A DNA stretch of 64,000 nucleotides from Rhodocyclales bacterium (GTDB taxonomy: Bacteria; Pseudomonadota; Gammaproteobacteria; Burkholderiales; Rhodocyclaceae): the NCBI GenBank assembly GCA_003105015.1, contig PQAF01000029.1:79993-143992 (forward strand), read 5' to 3'. The position numbers and the translations under genes are program-made. A model generated the notes under the pieces. The model saw only the letters and a program-made list of their open reading frames with translations, had not been told where the DNA came from and did no database searches. This document shows, in pieces, positions 41,497-52,587 of this stretch (position 1 is the first letter of the stretch; each line of letters begins with the position of its first letter).

Positions 41497-42824
41497 GCGG
41501 CGGGAAATGTCACTTCGACCCGCAGGCCGCGGCCGCCCGGTCCTTCGCCGAGCACGACGGTCGCGCGGTGCAGGTCGGCGATGCGCCGCACGATGGACAG
41601 GCCGAGGCCGCTGCCCTCCTCGCCCGTGCCGAGCACGCGGTGGAAGCGGTCGAACACCTTGCCGCGCTCCGCCTCGGGAATGCCCGGCCCGCTGTCAACG
41701 ACGGCCAGCGAGACGCCCCCGGCCGCAGGCTTCACCGAAACCTCCACCTCGCCGCCGGGCGGCGTGTAGCGCACGGCATTGTCGAGCAGGTTGCGCAGCA
41801 GCACGGCGAGCAGCACGGCATCGCCGGCGACCGGCGCCGCTTCACCGGGCGCCAGGCCCGCCTCGACGCCCTTGCCGGCGGCCGCCGGCGCGAGTTCGGC
41901 GACGCCCTGCTGCGCCAGCGCCTGCAGGTCCACCCGCTGTCCGGGCGGCAAGGCCGTCTGCGGATCGAGCCGCGCCAGCACCAGCAGCTGCTCGACCAGG
42001 CGCGCGGCGCGGTCGGTGCCGCTGACGACATTGGCGAGCGCGCGGCCGCGCTCCGCCTCGCCTGTCGCGCCGAGCGCGACCTGCGCCTGGGTCTTCACGG
42101 CGGCCAGCGGCGTGCGCAGCTCGTGCGCGGCGTCGGCGGTGAAGCGCCGCTCCTGCTCCAGCGAGGTGCGCAGGCGGTCGAACAGCGCATTGAGCGCGGC
42201 GATCAGCGGGGAGATCTCGCGCGGCGCGTTGCCCGCGTCGAGATGGGCGAGGTTGTCCGGCGCGCGCTGCGCCACCTCGCGTGCAATGCCGGCCAGCGGC
42301 GCCAGTCCGGCGCCGACCGCCAGCCAGATCAGCAGCGCCAGCGCCGGCAGAGCGAAGTACAGCGGGTGCAGGAGGTGGCTGGCGACGCTTTCCGCCAGCT
42401 CATTGCGCAATTCGTAGCGCTCGCCGACCTGCACCAGGTAATGGCGGCTCTCGTCCCAGCGGCTGAAGATGCGCCAGCGCTTGCCGTCGATCTCGGCATC
42501 GCCGTATCCCTCGGACCGGCTTTGCAGCCGCGTCTCGGGCGCGCTGGACGAGCGCAGCAGCAGCCTGCCCTTCTTGTCCCAGACCTGGAAGGCGATCTTG
42601 CGCTCGTGCTTGTACTGGCGCGGCACCGTCGACTCGCGATCGTCGTCCAGCTCGTGCTCGAGCTGGGCGGCGATCAGCCCGGCCGACTGGGCGAGGTGGG
42701 CGTCGAGCATCTCGCCGATTTCCTCGCGCGCATCGAAGTAGGTGAACACCGCCGTCGCCAGCCAGGCGGCCAGCACGGTGCCGGAGAGCAGGAACAGCAG
42801 GCGGCGGCGCAGCGAGGGCTTCAT
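41493..42824 (-). CDS. QseC/PmrB-type sensor histidine kinase
   Basis: Inner-membrane sensor kinase of 443 residues. Helices at about 8-30 and 168-190 flank a short periplasmic domain of the 2CSK-N type (KHERKIAFQVWDKKGRLLLRS). HAMP, HisKA with AAHELRTPLAAVKTQAQVAL (His234) and HATPase with GSGLGLSIVRRIADLH follow. The wording is that of QseC/PmrB relatives. It overlaps the regulator gene by ATGA. Its ligand is unknown; its placement beside the SHP cytochrome genes suggests a redox or oxyanion signal. Confidence 0.9.
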   Translation of the reverse strand: MKPSLRRRLLFLLSGTVLAAWLATAVFTYFDAREEIGEMLDAHLAQSAGLIAAQLEHELDDDRESTVPRQYKHERKIAFQVWDKKGRLLLRSSSAPETRLQSRSEGYGDAEIDGKRWRIFSRWDESRHYLVQVGERYELRNELAESVASHLLHPLYFALPALALLIWLAVGAGLAPLAGIAREVAQRAPDNLAHLDAGNAPREISPLIAALNALFDRLRTSLEQERRFTADAAHELRTPLAAVKTQAQVALGATGEAERGRALANVVSGTDRAARLVEQLLVLARLDPQTALPPGQRVDLQALAQQGVAELAPAAAGKGVEAGLAPGEAAPVAGDAVLLAVLLRNLLDNAVRYTPPGGEVEVSVKPAAGGVSLAVVDSGPGIPEAERGKVFDRFHRVLGTGEEGSGLGLSIVRRIADLHRATVVLGEGPGGRGLRVEVTFPAA

Positions 42825-43486
42825 GCCGGTTCCCTGGAAATCATGTAGCCGACGCCGCGCACGGTGCGGATCAACTCCGGCGCCAGCTTGCGGCGCAGGT
42901 GGTGCACGAAGACCTCGACGGCGTTGCTCTCGATCTCCTCGCCCCAGCCGTAGAGCTTTTCCTCCAGCTGCGCCTTCGACAGCACCCGGCCGGCATTGAG
43001 CAGCAGCGCATGCAGCACGGCATACTCGCGCGCCGACAGCTCGACCGGGCGGCCCGCCCAGCTCACGCTGCGCGCCGCCGGATCGAGGCGCAGGGCGCCG
43101 CGCTCGAGCACCGGCTCGGCCGGGTTCTTGCCGCGTCGGAGCAGCGCGCGCAGCCGCGCCTGCAGTTCGCCCAGGTCGAAGGGCTTGACCAGATAATCGT
43201 CGGCACCGGCATCCAGCCCGGCAATGCGGTCGGGCACGGTGTCGCGCGCCGTCAGGATCAGCACCGGCACCGCGTTGCGGGCGGCGCGCGCGCGCGCCAG
43301 CACCTCCATGCCCGACAGGCGGGGCAGCCCCAGGTCGAGCACGACGGCATCGTAGGCTTCATCGGCCAGCGCCAGTTCCGCCGCGCGGCCGTCCTGCGCC
43401 CAGTCGACGGCGAAGCCGGCCTGCTGCAGGCCGGCGCGGATGCCGTCGCCGAGCAGGCGGTCGTCTTCGACGAGGAGGATTTTCAT
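42821..43486 (-). CDS. QseB/PmrA-type response regulator
   Basis: OmpR-family regulator of 221 residues. The receiver has VEDDRLLGDGI, phospho-acceptor Asp51 in VVLDLGLP and KPFDLGELQARLRALLRR; the winged helix ends VHHLRRKLAPELIRTVRGVGYMI. Relatives bind CTTAA-N6-CTTAA direct repeats, and two perfect copies exist in this locus, before the helical periplasmic gene and before the SHP operon. It follows the cytochrome b gene after a 50-bp gap that contains one 9-mer repeat. Confidence 0.92.
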   Translation of the reverse strand: MKILLVEDDRLLGDGIRAGLQQAGFAVDWAQDGRAAELALADEAYDAVVLDLGLPRLSGMEVLARARAARNAVPVLILTARDTVPDRIAGLDAGADDYLVKPFDLGELQARLRALLRRGKNPAEPVLERGALRLDPAARSVSWAGRPVELSAREYAVLHALLLNAGRVLSKAQLEEKLYGWGEEIESNAVEVFVHHLRRKLAPELIRTVRGVGYMISREPA

Positions 43487-43526
43487 GCGGGCATGTTAAC
43501 GCGGATCGGCACGCCGTATCGCCGGG

Positions 43527-43535
43527 ACTGACTTT
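43527..43535 (-). repeat. AAAGTCAGT 9-mer, copy 7 (reverse)
   Basis: Intergenic copy between the cytochrome b gene and the response regulator gene, one base beyond the cytochrome b stop. Confidence 0.8.
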
Positions 43536-43536
43536 C

Positions 43537-44142
43537 TCATTTGGCCAGCCACCAGGCGCCGGCCGCGGCCCAGCCGAGCAGCAGCATGGCGCCCAGCCAG
43601 CGCTGGCCGGCAATCGCCTCGCCCGGCTCGCCCTGCTTGCGGCCGGTGATCATGGCCCGCGGCAGGTTTTCGCCGTGCATCAGGCTGCCGACGAGGACGC
43701 CGGCGAGATGGACGGCCACCACGGCCAGCATCAGCCCGGTGGCGAATTCGTGCAGTTCCTCCAGCCATTCGCCGCCCAGTTCCTGGTAGGTGAGCCAGCC
43801 GCTGGCCCCGCTCGCCAGCGCCAGGAACAGCAGCAGCATGACGGCCCAGCCGCCGGCCGGATTGTGGCCGGTGTAATGCTGCGGCGAGAAGCACAGCAGG
43901 CTTTTCAGGTAGGCGAAGGCCTGCCGCGGCCCGCGCACGAAGCTCGAGAAGCGCGCATGCTTCGAGCCGACGATGCCCCACAGCAGGCGGAACAGGGCGA
44001 CCGCCGTCACCGTGCCGCCGGCGAAGACATGCACCAGGCGCCACGACTCGCTGTCGCCGGTGACCCAGGCCAGCGCGAAGCCGCCCGCCATCAGCCAGTG
44101 GCCGAGGCGCACCGGCAGGTCCCACACCAGTATCTTTTTCAT
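43537..44142 (-). CDS. Cytochrome b561-type membrane cytochrome of the SHP cluster
   Basis: Inner-membrane dihaem cytochrome b of 201 residues with four to five helices. Candidate haem-ligand histidines lie in PVRLGHWLM, WRLVHVFAGG, ELHEFATGLM and VAVHLAGVL. KKILVWDLPVRLGHW is the usual opening of Ni/Fe-hydrogenase-type and SHP-associated cytochromes b. It is the third gene of the SHP-DHC-cytochrome b operon, 12 bases after the dihaem cytochrome. The likely role is quinol oxidation and electron transfer to the dihaem cytochrome. Confidence 0.88.
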   Translation of the reverse strand: MKKILVWDLPVRLGHWLMAGGFALAWVTGDSESWRLVHVFAGGTVTAVALFRLLWGIVGSKHARFSSFVRGPRQAFAYLKSLLCFSPQHYTGHNPAGGWAVMLLLFLALASGASGWLTYQELGGEWLEELHEFATGLMLAVVAVHLAGVLVGSLMHGENLPRAMITGRKQGEPGEAIAGQRWLGAMLLLGWAAAGAWWLAK

Positions 44143-44154
44143 GACGATTTCCTC

Positions 44155-44631
44155 TCAGTGTTTTTCGCGCAATTCCGGCAGGGCGATTTCGCGTCCGCGA
44201 TAGCTGCCCTGCTCGGCACGGCTGTGGCAGGCCGTGCAGTTCGACGCGCTGTTCACGCGCGCATCGCGCCAGAGGGATTCGGGCACCTGGCGGTGCTCGC
44301 GCCGGAACCAGGCGCTGGCGGTGAGCCGCGGCGGATCGCCCTCGCCAGCCATGCGGCTGCGGTTCGGGGCGTTGCGCACCAGGAACTCCTCCAGCTCGCG
44401 CCGCGTCTTCTCGTCGAGGCTGGCGTTGTCGCCGTAATGCTTGTCCAGGCGCGCCATGACGCGTTTCCAGTCCGGCGCCGTCAGCAGCGCCGGCGGAAAG
44501 GGCAGATGGCAGCCGCCGCACTCCGCCTTGAACGACGGCGGCGCATCGGCCGGCACGGGCAGGCGGTCGGCCCGGGCCGCCGACGACAGGATCAGGGCGG
44601 CGGCAAGCAGGGAAAGTTTCGCGGTGCTCAT
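44155..44631 (-). CDS. Dihaem cytochrome c (DHC type)
   Basis: Periplasmic cytochrome of 158 residues with a signal peptide ending near ARA-DR. Two haem motifs, CGGCH and CTACH, frame a helical region with DWKRVMARLDKHYGDNASLDEKT. The sequence and the position between cytochrome b and SHP identify the dihaem cytochrome c that passes electrons to SHP in Rhodobacter and Shewanella. Its ATG overlaps the SHP stop as ATGA. Confidence 0.88.
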   Translation of the reverse strand: MSTAKLSLLAAALILSSAARADRLPVPADAPPSFKAECGGCHLPFPPALLTAPDWKRVMARLDKHYGDNASLDEKTRRELEEFLVRNAPNRSRMAGEGDPPRLTASAWFRREHRQVPESLWRDARVNSASNCTACHSRAEQGSYRGREIALPELREKH

Positions 44632-45032
44632 AAGCCCTCCGCCAGGAACTGGACGAAATCCGCCTTCTCGGCGGCGCTGCACTCGCGCCCCAGCACCTCG
44701 GTGCAGTTGCGGCGGAACCACTTCTCCGTCTTGGCCGGATCGCTGAAGCGGGCGGCCTCCGCGCGCGGCGCCAGCGGCTTGATGGCCTTGCCGGTGACGA
44801 CATGGCGGCCCGCCTGGACCGGGCTGTCCGTGTGGCAGGAGACGCAGGCGGGCATCTTCTCCGACACGGCGAAGCGCCGGGCGTAGAACTCGGCGCCGCG
44901 CCGGGCGGAAGGCTGGAAGCCGGGAGCCTGCCGGGCCGCCTCGGCGGCATAGGTAGTGATCATTTCCCGCGGGGTGGCCGCAGCGGCTGCCCCGCCCGCC
45001 ATCAGCAGGGCAAGAAGAATTGCTTTAGTCAT
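44628..45032 (-). CDS. Sphaeroides haem protein SHP (DUF1924 cytochrome c)
   Basis: Periplasmic monohaem cytochrome c of 134 residues with an N-terminal signal peptide. The haem motif is CVSCH. The stretch EKWFRRNCTEVLGRECSAAEK holds the Asn that in known SHP is the displaceable distal ligand, as well as a conserved disulfide pair. SHP binds oxygen transiently and small anions, and its physiological substrate is not established. ATG 45032 is preferred to ATG 45038 because AAGGA then has six-base spacing. It is the first gene of the operon, preceded by a QseB-type box and an FNR-type box. Confidence 0.87.
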   Translation of the reverse strand: MTKAILLALLMAGGAAAAATPREMITTYAAEAARQAPGFQPSARRGAEFYARRFAVSEKMPACVSCHTDSPVQAGRHVVTGKAIKPLAPRAEAARFSDPAKTEKWFRRNCTEVLGRECSAAEKADFVQFLAEGL

Positions 45033-45081
45033 GGCCATTCCTTTCCGTTAATGCAACACGGACGGAGTCTTGGCCAAACGG

Positions 45082-45097
45082 CTTAAGCCGGCCTTAA
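45082..45097. promoter_or_regulatory. PmrA/QseB-type box upstream of the SHP operon
   Basis: CTTAA-GCCGGC-CTTAA, a perfect direct repeat with the same 6-base spacer as the box at 41481. It lies 50-65 bp before the SHP ATG. Confidence 0.78.
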
Positions 45098-45112
45098 CGG
45101 TTTGAAATCCGG

Positions 45113-45126
45113 TTGATTTGGCTCAA
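45113..45126. promoter_or_regulatory. FNR/Dnr-type box upstream of the SHP operon
   Basis: TTGAT-TTGG-CTCAA, an 8/10 match to the FNR palindrome. It shares its left half-site and spacer with the nirS1 box TTGAT-TTGG-GTCAA. It sits about 87 bp before the SHP ATG, just beyond the QseB-type box. Confidence 0.55.
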
Positions 45127-45149
45127 GGGCCCCTCCCCGGCAGGCTGAT

Positions 45150-45167
45150 ATATTTACGTCTAAATAT
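45150..45167. promoter_or_regulatory. Candidate MarR-type operator before the 2-aminobenzoate operon
   Basis: ATATTTA-CGTC-TAAATAT is a perfect 7-4-7 inverted repeat in the AT-rich gap. A second AT palindrome, TAAATATTTA, lies at 45227-45236. Both are upstream of an operon that encodes its own MarR regulator. Confidence 0.55.
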
Positions 45168-45294
45168 TATCGTTCATTGATATTCCCGGTGAATTTTTTC
45201 AGGTGCCGCATTGCGTTTTGTCACCATAAATATTTAAACTTAAAATAATTCGGTAATCGGCCTGCATCAGGCCAATGTGAAAGGGGCTCGGGAA

Positions 45295-47577
45295 ATGCGA
45301 ATTGCGTGCATCGGCGGCGGACCGGCGGGACTGTATCTCGCCATCCTCATGAAGAAGGCGGACCCGTCCCACGACATCACGGTCTACGAGCGCAACCGCC
45401 CCGACGACACCTTCGGCTGGGGCGTCGTCTTCTCCGACGCCACCCTCGGCAATTTCCAGGCGGCCGACCCGGAGAGCTACGAGGAGATCACGCGCGCCTT
45501 CCACCACTGGGACGACTGCGACGTCTTCTTCAAGGGCCGCAAGATCACCTCCGGCGGCCACGGCTACTGCGGCATCGGCCGCCAGAAGCTGCTCAACATC
45601 CTGCAGGCGCGCGCTGCCGCACTCGGCGTGAAACAGGTCTTCGAGACGGAGATCGACGACGACAGCCAGCTCGCCGACGCCGACCTGATCGTCGCTTCAG
45701 ATGGCGTGCACAGCAAGGTGCGCAACAAGTACGCCGAACACTTCCAGCCCGACATCGACGTGCGCAAGTGCCGCTACATCTGGCTCGGCACCCACCTCAA
45801 GCTCAACGCCTTCACCTTCATCACCGAGCCCTCGGAATGGGGCTGGTTCCAGGTGCACGCCTACCAGTTCGACCGCGACACCAGCACCTTCATCGTCGAA
45901 TGCCGCGAGGAGACCTGGCAGGCCGCCGGCCTCGACAAGCTCGACCAGGCCGGCTCCATCGCCTTCTGCGAGAAGCTCTTCGAGAAGCACCTGAAAGGCA
46001 ACAAGCTGATGAGCAACGCCCGCCACCTGCGCGGCTCGGCCTGGCTCAACTTCAACCGCGTCCTCAGCAAGAAGTGGCACCACAAGAACATCGTGCTGAT
46101 CGGCGACGCGGCGCACACCGCGCACTTCTCCATCGGCTCCGGCACCAAGCTGGCGATGGAGGACGCCATCGCCCTGTCGAAAACGCTCAACGCCCATCCC
46201 GGCGACGTCGAGCGCGCCGTGGCGCTCTACCAGGAGGAGCGCGAGATCGAGGCGCTGAAGCTGCAGAGCTCGGCGCGCAACCGCATGGAGTGGTTCGAGA
46301 ACGTGGCGCGCTACGCCCACCTCGAGCCCGAGCAGTTCGCCTACACCCTGCTCACCGGCAGCCAGCGCATCGGCCACGAGAACCTGCGCCTGCGCGACAA
46401 GTCGTATGTGGACAGCGTCGAGGCCTGGTTCGCGCAGAAGTCCGGCCTGCCGGCGAAGCCGCTGCCGCCGATGTTCACGCCCTTCACGCTGCGCGGCCTC
46501 AAGCTGAAGAACCGCGTCGTCGTCTCGCCGATGGCGATGTATTCCTGCCGCGACGGCCTGCCCGCCGACTTCCTGCTGGTGCACCTCGGCGGCCGCGCGC
46601 TGGGCGGCGCCGGCCTGGTGATGACCGAGATGACCTGCGTCGCGCCCGAGGCGCGCATCACGCCGGGCTGCGCCGGCCTTTGGAACGAGGCGCAGGCGCA
46701 GGGCTGGCAGCGCATCGTCGACTTCGTGCATGCCAACAGCGACGCGAAAATCGGCCTGCAGCTCGGCCACGCCGGCCCGAAGGGCTCGACCCAGCTCGGC
46801 TGGGAGGACATCGACGAACCGCTGGCGGCGGGCAACTGGCCGCTGATCGCCGCCTCCGCGATTCCCTACGGCCCGCGCAACCAGGTGCCGAAGGCGATGA
46901 CGCGCGCCGACATGGACGCCGTGCGCGAGCAGTTCGTCGCGGCGGCGAAGCGCGGCGCCGCAACGGGCTTCGATCTCCTCGAACTGCACTGCGCCCACGG
47001 CTACCTGCTGTCGAGCTTCCTCTGCCCGCTCACCAACAAGCGCAGCGACGAGTACGGCGGCTCGCTGGAGAACCGTCTGCGCTACCCGCTCGAGGTGTTC
47101 CGCGCGCTGCGCGCCGCCTGGCCCGAGGATCGGCCGATGACGGTGCGCATCTCGGCGCACGACTGGGCGCCCGGCGGCAACACCGCCGAGGACGCCGTGG
47201 CCATCGCGCGCGCCTTCCAGGCCGCCGGCGCCGACATGATCGACGTCTCCTCCGGCCAGACCACGCGCGAGGCGCAGCCGGTCTATGGCCGCATGTACCA
47301 GACGCCGTTTTCCGACCAGATCCGCAACGAGACCGGCATCGCCACCATCGCCGTGGGCAACATCTTCGAGGCGGACCACGTCAACTCGATCATCGCCGCC
47401 GGGCGCGCCGACCTCTGCGCCATCGCCCGGCCGCACCTTGCCGACCCGGCCTGGACCCTGCACGCGGCGGCGCAACTCGGCCATGGCGAGATCGCCTGGC
47501 CGAAGCAGTACCTGACCGGAAAGGCCCAGCTCGAGCGCAACCTGGCGCGCGCCGCGCAGCTGGCGATCCGGGCCTGA
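45295..47577 (+). CDS. 2-Aminobenzoyl-CoA monooxygenase/reductase (fused flavoenzyme)
   Basis: Bifunctional flavoenzyme that hydroxylates and partly reduces 2-aminobenzoyl-CoA using oxygen and NAD(P)H, dearomatising the ring. The 760 residues fuse a FAD-dependent aromatic monooxygenase domain (1-390; [10 protein letters not shown] at the start, [22 protein letters not shown] near 270) to an FMN-binding Old-Yellow-Enzyme TIM barrel (393-760; [44 protein letters not shown] near 585). The length and fusion match the Azoarcus evansii enzyme and its salicylyl-CoA hydroxylase relatives. The neighbouring CoA ligase and beta-oxidation genes favour the 2-aminobenzoate role. ATG 45295 precedes the dinucleotide fold directly. 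Confidence 0.9.
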   Translation: MRIACIGGGPAGLYLAILMKKADPSHDITVYERNRPDDTFGWGVVFSDATLGNFQAADPESYEEITRAFHHWDDCDVFFKGRKITSGGHGYCGIGRQKLLNILQARAAALGVKQVFETEIDDDSQLADADLIVASDGVHSKVRNKYAEHFQPDIDVRKCRYIWLGTHLKLNAFTFITEPSEWGWFQVHAYQFDRDTSTFIVECREETWQAAGLDKLDQAGSIAFCEKLFEKHLKGNKLMSNARHLRGSAWLNFNRVLSKKWHHKNIVLIGDAAHTAHFSIGSGTKLAMEDAIALSKTLNAHPGDVERAVALYQEEREIEALKLQSSARNRMEWFENVARYAHLEPEQFAYTLLTGSQRIGHENLRLRDKSYVDSVEAWFAQKSGLPAKPLPPMFTPFTLRGLKLKNRVVVSPMAMYSCRDGLPADFLLVHLGGRALGGAGLVMTEMTCVAPEARITPGCAGLWNEAQAQGWQRIVDFVHANSDAKIGLQLGHAGPKGSTQLGWEDIDEPLAAGNWPLIAASAIPYGPRNQVPKAMTRADMDAVREQFVAAAKRGAATGFDLLELHCAHGYLLSSFLCPLTNKRSDEYGGSLENRLRYPLEVFRALRAAWPEDRPMTVRISAHDWAPGGNTAEDAVAIARAFQAAGADMIDVSSGQTTREAQPVYGRMYQTPFSDQIRNETGIATIAVGNIFEADHVNSIIAAGRADLCAIARPHLADPAWTLHAAAQLGHGEIAWPKQYLTGKAQLERNLARAAQLAIRA

Positions 47578-47608
47578 ACGCTTTTATGCAATCCATGGAG
47601 AAACTGAA

Positions 47609-48115
47609 ATGAGCAAACCGAGCAAGACCGCGTCCCAGCGATCCGACCACGAGACCCGGGTCACGGACGACCACCACCAGTCGCTGCGCCTGTGGCTGCG
47701 CATGCTGGCCTGCACCAACCTGATCGAGGCCTTCATCCGCAGCCAGCTGCGCGTGAATTTCCAGACCACGCTGCCGCGCTTCGATCTGATGGCGCAGCTC
47801 GAGCGCAATCCGGACGGCCTCAAGATGGGCGAGCTGTCCAAGCGCATGATGGTCACCGGCGGCAACGTCACCGGCATCACCGACCAGCTCGTCGCCGAGG
47901 GCCTGGTCGTGCGCGAGGACAACCCGAAGGACCGCCGTGCCTACATCGTCAAGCTGACCAAGGAGGGACGCCGCGTCTTCCGCGAATGGGCCGACGAGCA
48001 CGAGGACTGGATCATCCGCCTCTTCGAGGGCCTCGGCGAGAAGGAGAAGGAGCAGCTCTACGCCCTGCTCGCCCAGCTCAAACAGCATGTCGCCGGACTC
48101 GGCACGGAAGGCTGA
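47609..48115 (+). CDS. MarR-family transcriptional regulator
   Basis: Winged-helix regulator of 168 residues with the MarR core: [25 protein letters not shown] (recognition helix) and [26 protein letters not shown] (wing). It lies between the monooxygenase/reductase and hydratase genes, 31 bp after the former. MarR proteins of aromatic CoA pathways are usually repressors released by the CoA thioester, so 2-aminobenzoyl-CoA is a likely effector. The AT-rich palindromes at 45150 and 45227 are candidate operators. Confidence 0.92.
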   Translation: MSKPSKTASQRSDHETRVTDDHHQSLRLWLRMLACTNLIEAFIRSQLRVNFQTTLPRFDLMAQLERNPDGLKMGELSKRMMVTGGNVTGITDQLVAEGLVVREDNPKDRRAYIVKLTKEGRRVFREWADEHEDWIIRLFEGLGEKEKEQLYALLAQLKQHVAGLGTEG

Positions 48116-48116
48116 G

Positions 48117-50082
<1,966 letters not shown>

Positions 50083-50086
<4 letters not shown>

Positions 50087-51711
50087 GTTACACGGCCCAC
50101 ATCGACACGTTCGCCAGAGACAACCTCCCGCCGCGCGAGCAGTGGCCCGAGCTGGTGTTCACGCGGCCGGAGCTGCAGTACCCTGAGCGCCTCAACTGCG
50201 CCGCCGAGCTGCTCGACAAGATGGTCGCCGCCGGCCACGGCGAGCGCCCGGCCATCTGGGCGCCGGTGGACGGCAAGCCGGTGCGCTGCACCTACCGCCA
50301 GCTGCTGGCGCAGGCCAACCGCATCGCCCGCGCCCTGCGCGAAAACCTCGGCCTGGTGCCGGGCAACCGCGTGCTGCTGCGCGGGCCGAACAACCCGATG
50401 ATGGCCGCCTGCTGGCTCGGCATCGTCAAGGCCGGCGGCATCGTCGTCGCCACCATGCCGCTCTTGCGCGCCAAGGAACTGACGCAGATCGCCGTCAAGG
50501 CGCGCTGCAGCCTCGCCCTGTGCGACGCGCGCCTGCTGGACGAGCTGGAACTGGCGCGGCCCGACTGCCCCGAGCTTCGGCGCATCGTTCCGTTCAACGA
50601 CGACCAGCCCGGTTCCCTCGAGCCGCTGCTCGCCGGGAAGCCCGACAGCTTCGACAACGTCGACACCGCGGCCGACGACGTCGCGCTGATCGCCTTCACC
50701 TCCGGCACCACCGGCCAGCCGAAGGGCACCATGCATTTCCACCGCGACGTGCTGGCGATGTGCGACGCCTTCCCGCGCTCGGTGCTGAAGCCCGCGCCGG
50801 ACGATATCTTCTGCGGCACGCCGCCGCTCGCCTTCACCTTCGGCCTCGGCGGCATGCTGTGCTTCCCGCTGCGCTTCGGCGCATCCACGGTGCTGGTGGA
50901 GAAGCTGATGCCCGACACGCTGATGCAGACGATCCGCGATTTCAAGGCGACCATCTGCTTCACCGCGCCGACCTTCTGGCGCCTGATGGCGCCGCTGGCC
51001 GAGAAGGACGGCATCGGCCGCCTGAAGAAATGCGTCTCGGCCGGCGAGGCCCTGCCCGACGCCACGCGTCAGCTGTGGAAGCAGGCGAGCGGCATCGAGA
51101 TCATCGACGGCATCGGCGCCACCGAGATGATCCATATCTTCATCTCGTCGCCGCCCGAGAAAGTCCGCCGCGGCGCCATCGGCCAGGCGGTGCCGGGCTA
51201 CCACGCCCTCATCGTCGACGACGACGGCAATCCGCTGCCGCCGGGCACGGTGGGCCGGCTCGCCGTGCAGGGGCCGACCGGCTGCCGCTACCTCGCCGAC
51301 CCGCGCCAAAGTCAGTACGTGCAGCACGGCTGGAACCTCACCGGCGACGCCTTCTCGATGGACAAGGATGGCTACTTCTACTACCAGGCGCGCACCGACG
51401 ACATGATCATCTCGGCCGGCTACAACATCGCCGGGCCCGAGGTGGAAAGCGCGCTGCTGCAGCATCCCGCCGTCGCCGAATGCGGCGTGGTCGGCGTGCC
51501 GGACGAGGAGCGCGGCCAGATCGTCAAGGCGGTCGTCGTGCTGCGCGAAGGCCACACGCCGGGCGAGGCGCTGGCGCGCGAGCTGCAGGACTTCGTCAAG
51601 CGCAGCATCGCCCCCTACAAGTACCCGCGCGCCGTCGAGTTCGTCGACGCGCTGCCGCGCACGGAAACCGGAAAACTGCAGCGCTTCAGGCTGCGGCAGG
51701 GAAACAGATGA
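50083..51711 (+). CDS. 2-Aminobenzoate-CoA ligase (benzoate-CoA ligase family)
   Basis: ATP-dependent aryl-CoA synthetase of 542 residues that would start the pathway by forming 2-aminobenzoyl-CoA. It has the P-loop [17 protein letters not shown] (206-222), [26 protein letters not shown], the hinge aspartate in [13 protein letters not shown], and the catalytic Lys in [11 protein letters not shown]. These features match the benzoate-CoA ligase family. The start is GTG 50083, overlapping the previous stop and preceded by GGAG. The substrate assignment rests on linkage with the fused monooxygenase/reductase. Confidence 0.88.
51308..51316 (+). repeat. AAAGTCAGT 9-mer, copy 9
   Basis: Exact copy within the CoA ligase gene, encoding part of Gln-Ser-Gln-Tyr. 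Confidence 0.8.
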
Positions 51712-52181
51712 GCGAACTCCACTGCCGCATCCTCGGCGACACCTTCCACAGCGACATGCTGGTGCGCTTCTCGCACTGCGATCCGGCCGGCATCGTCTTC
51801 TACCCGCAGTACTTCATCATGTTCAACGGCCTGGTCGAGGACTGGTTCAACCAGGGCCTGGGCGTCAACTACGCCCGCTACATCACCGAGCACCGCCTCG
51901 GCTTTCCCATCGTCAGGCTCGAATGCGACTTCGTCGCGCCCTCGAAGATCGGCGAGGTCATCACCCTCGGCCTGAAGCTGGAGCGGCTGGGCAAGAGTTC
52001 GATGGAGATCGCCGTCGACTGCCGCCATGCGCAGGAGGAGCGGCTGCGCGCGAAATTCGTGCTGGTCGCCATGAATCTCGACCGGCAGCGCGCACAGCCC
52101 TTGCCCGAGGACCTGCGCGGACTGATGCTGGCCTTCCAGCAAGGACAATTCGACATCAACAACCACAGGAGAGACTCATGA
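51708..52181 (+). CDS. 4-Hydroxybenzoyl-CoA-type thioesterase
   Basis: Hot-dog fold thioesterase of 157 residues with the catalytic signature HCDPAGIVFYPQYF, the same DPAGIV-YP motif as the 4-hydroxybenzoyl-CoA thioesterase family. In this operon it could release CoA from dead-end thioesters or act in ring-product processing. It overlaps the ligase gene by 4 bp and the RidA gene by 4 bp. Confidence 0.88.
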   Translation: MSELHCRILGDTFHSDMLVRFSHCDPAGIVFYPQYFIMFNGLVEDWFNQGLGVNYARYITEHRLGFPIVRLECDFVAPSKIGEVITLGLKLERLGKSSMEIAVDCRHAQEERLRAKFVLVAMNLDRQRAQPLPEDLRGLMLAFQQGQFDINNHRRDS

Positions 52182-52573
52182 TCCAGATGTTCAACCCGCC
52201 GGAGTGGCAGCGGCCGAAGGGCTATTCGAACGGCGTCACCGCCTATGGCCAGATGATCTTCGTCGCCGGACAGGTAGGCTGGGACAGCAGCGAGACTTTC
52301 CAGACCGACGACCTGGTCGGCCAGGTGCGCCAGGCCCTCACCAATATCGTCGCCATCCTCGCCGAGGCCGGCGCCAAGCCCGAGCACATCGTGCGCATGA
52401 ACTGGTACCTCGCCGACAAGGACGAATACAACGCCCGCCTGGCCGAGATCGGCGCGGTCTACCGCGAGCTGATCGGCCGGCATTTCCCCGCCATGACCGC
52501 CCTGCAGGTGGCCGGCTTCGTCGAGGACGGCGCCAAGATCGAGATCGAAGTCACGGCAATGCTGCCCGCTTGA
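52178..52573 (+). CDS. RidA/YjgF family protein
   Basis: Trimeric RidA-like enamine/imine deaminase of 131 residues, with FVAGQVGWD, DLVGQVRQALTNIVAILAEAGAKPEHIVRMNWYLAD and the closing AGFVEDGAKIEIEVTAML. Dearomatised 2-aminobenzoyl-CoA carries an enamine whose nitrogen must be lost, so a RidA member as the last gene of this operon makes chemical sense; this role is an inference. ATGA overlap couples it to the thioesterase. Confidence 0.88.
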   Translation: MIQMFNPPEWQRPKGYSNGVTAYGQMIFVAGQVGWDSSETFQTDDLVGQVRQALTNIVAILAEAGAKPEHIVRMNWYLADKDEYNARLAEIGAVYRELIGRHFPAMTALQVAGFVEDGAKIEIEVTAMLPA

Positions 52574-52587
52574 GCGGGACGGCCCGG

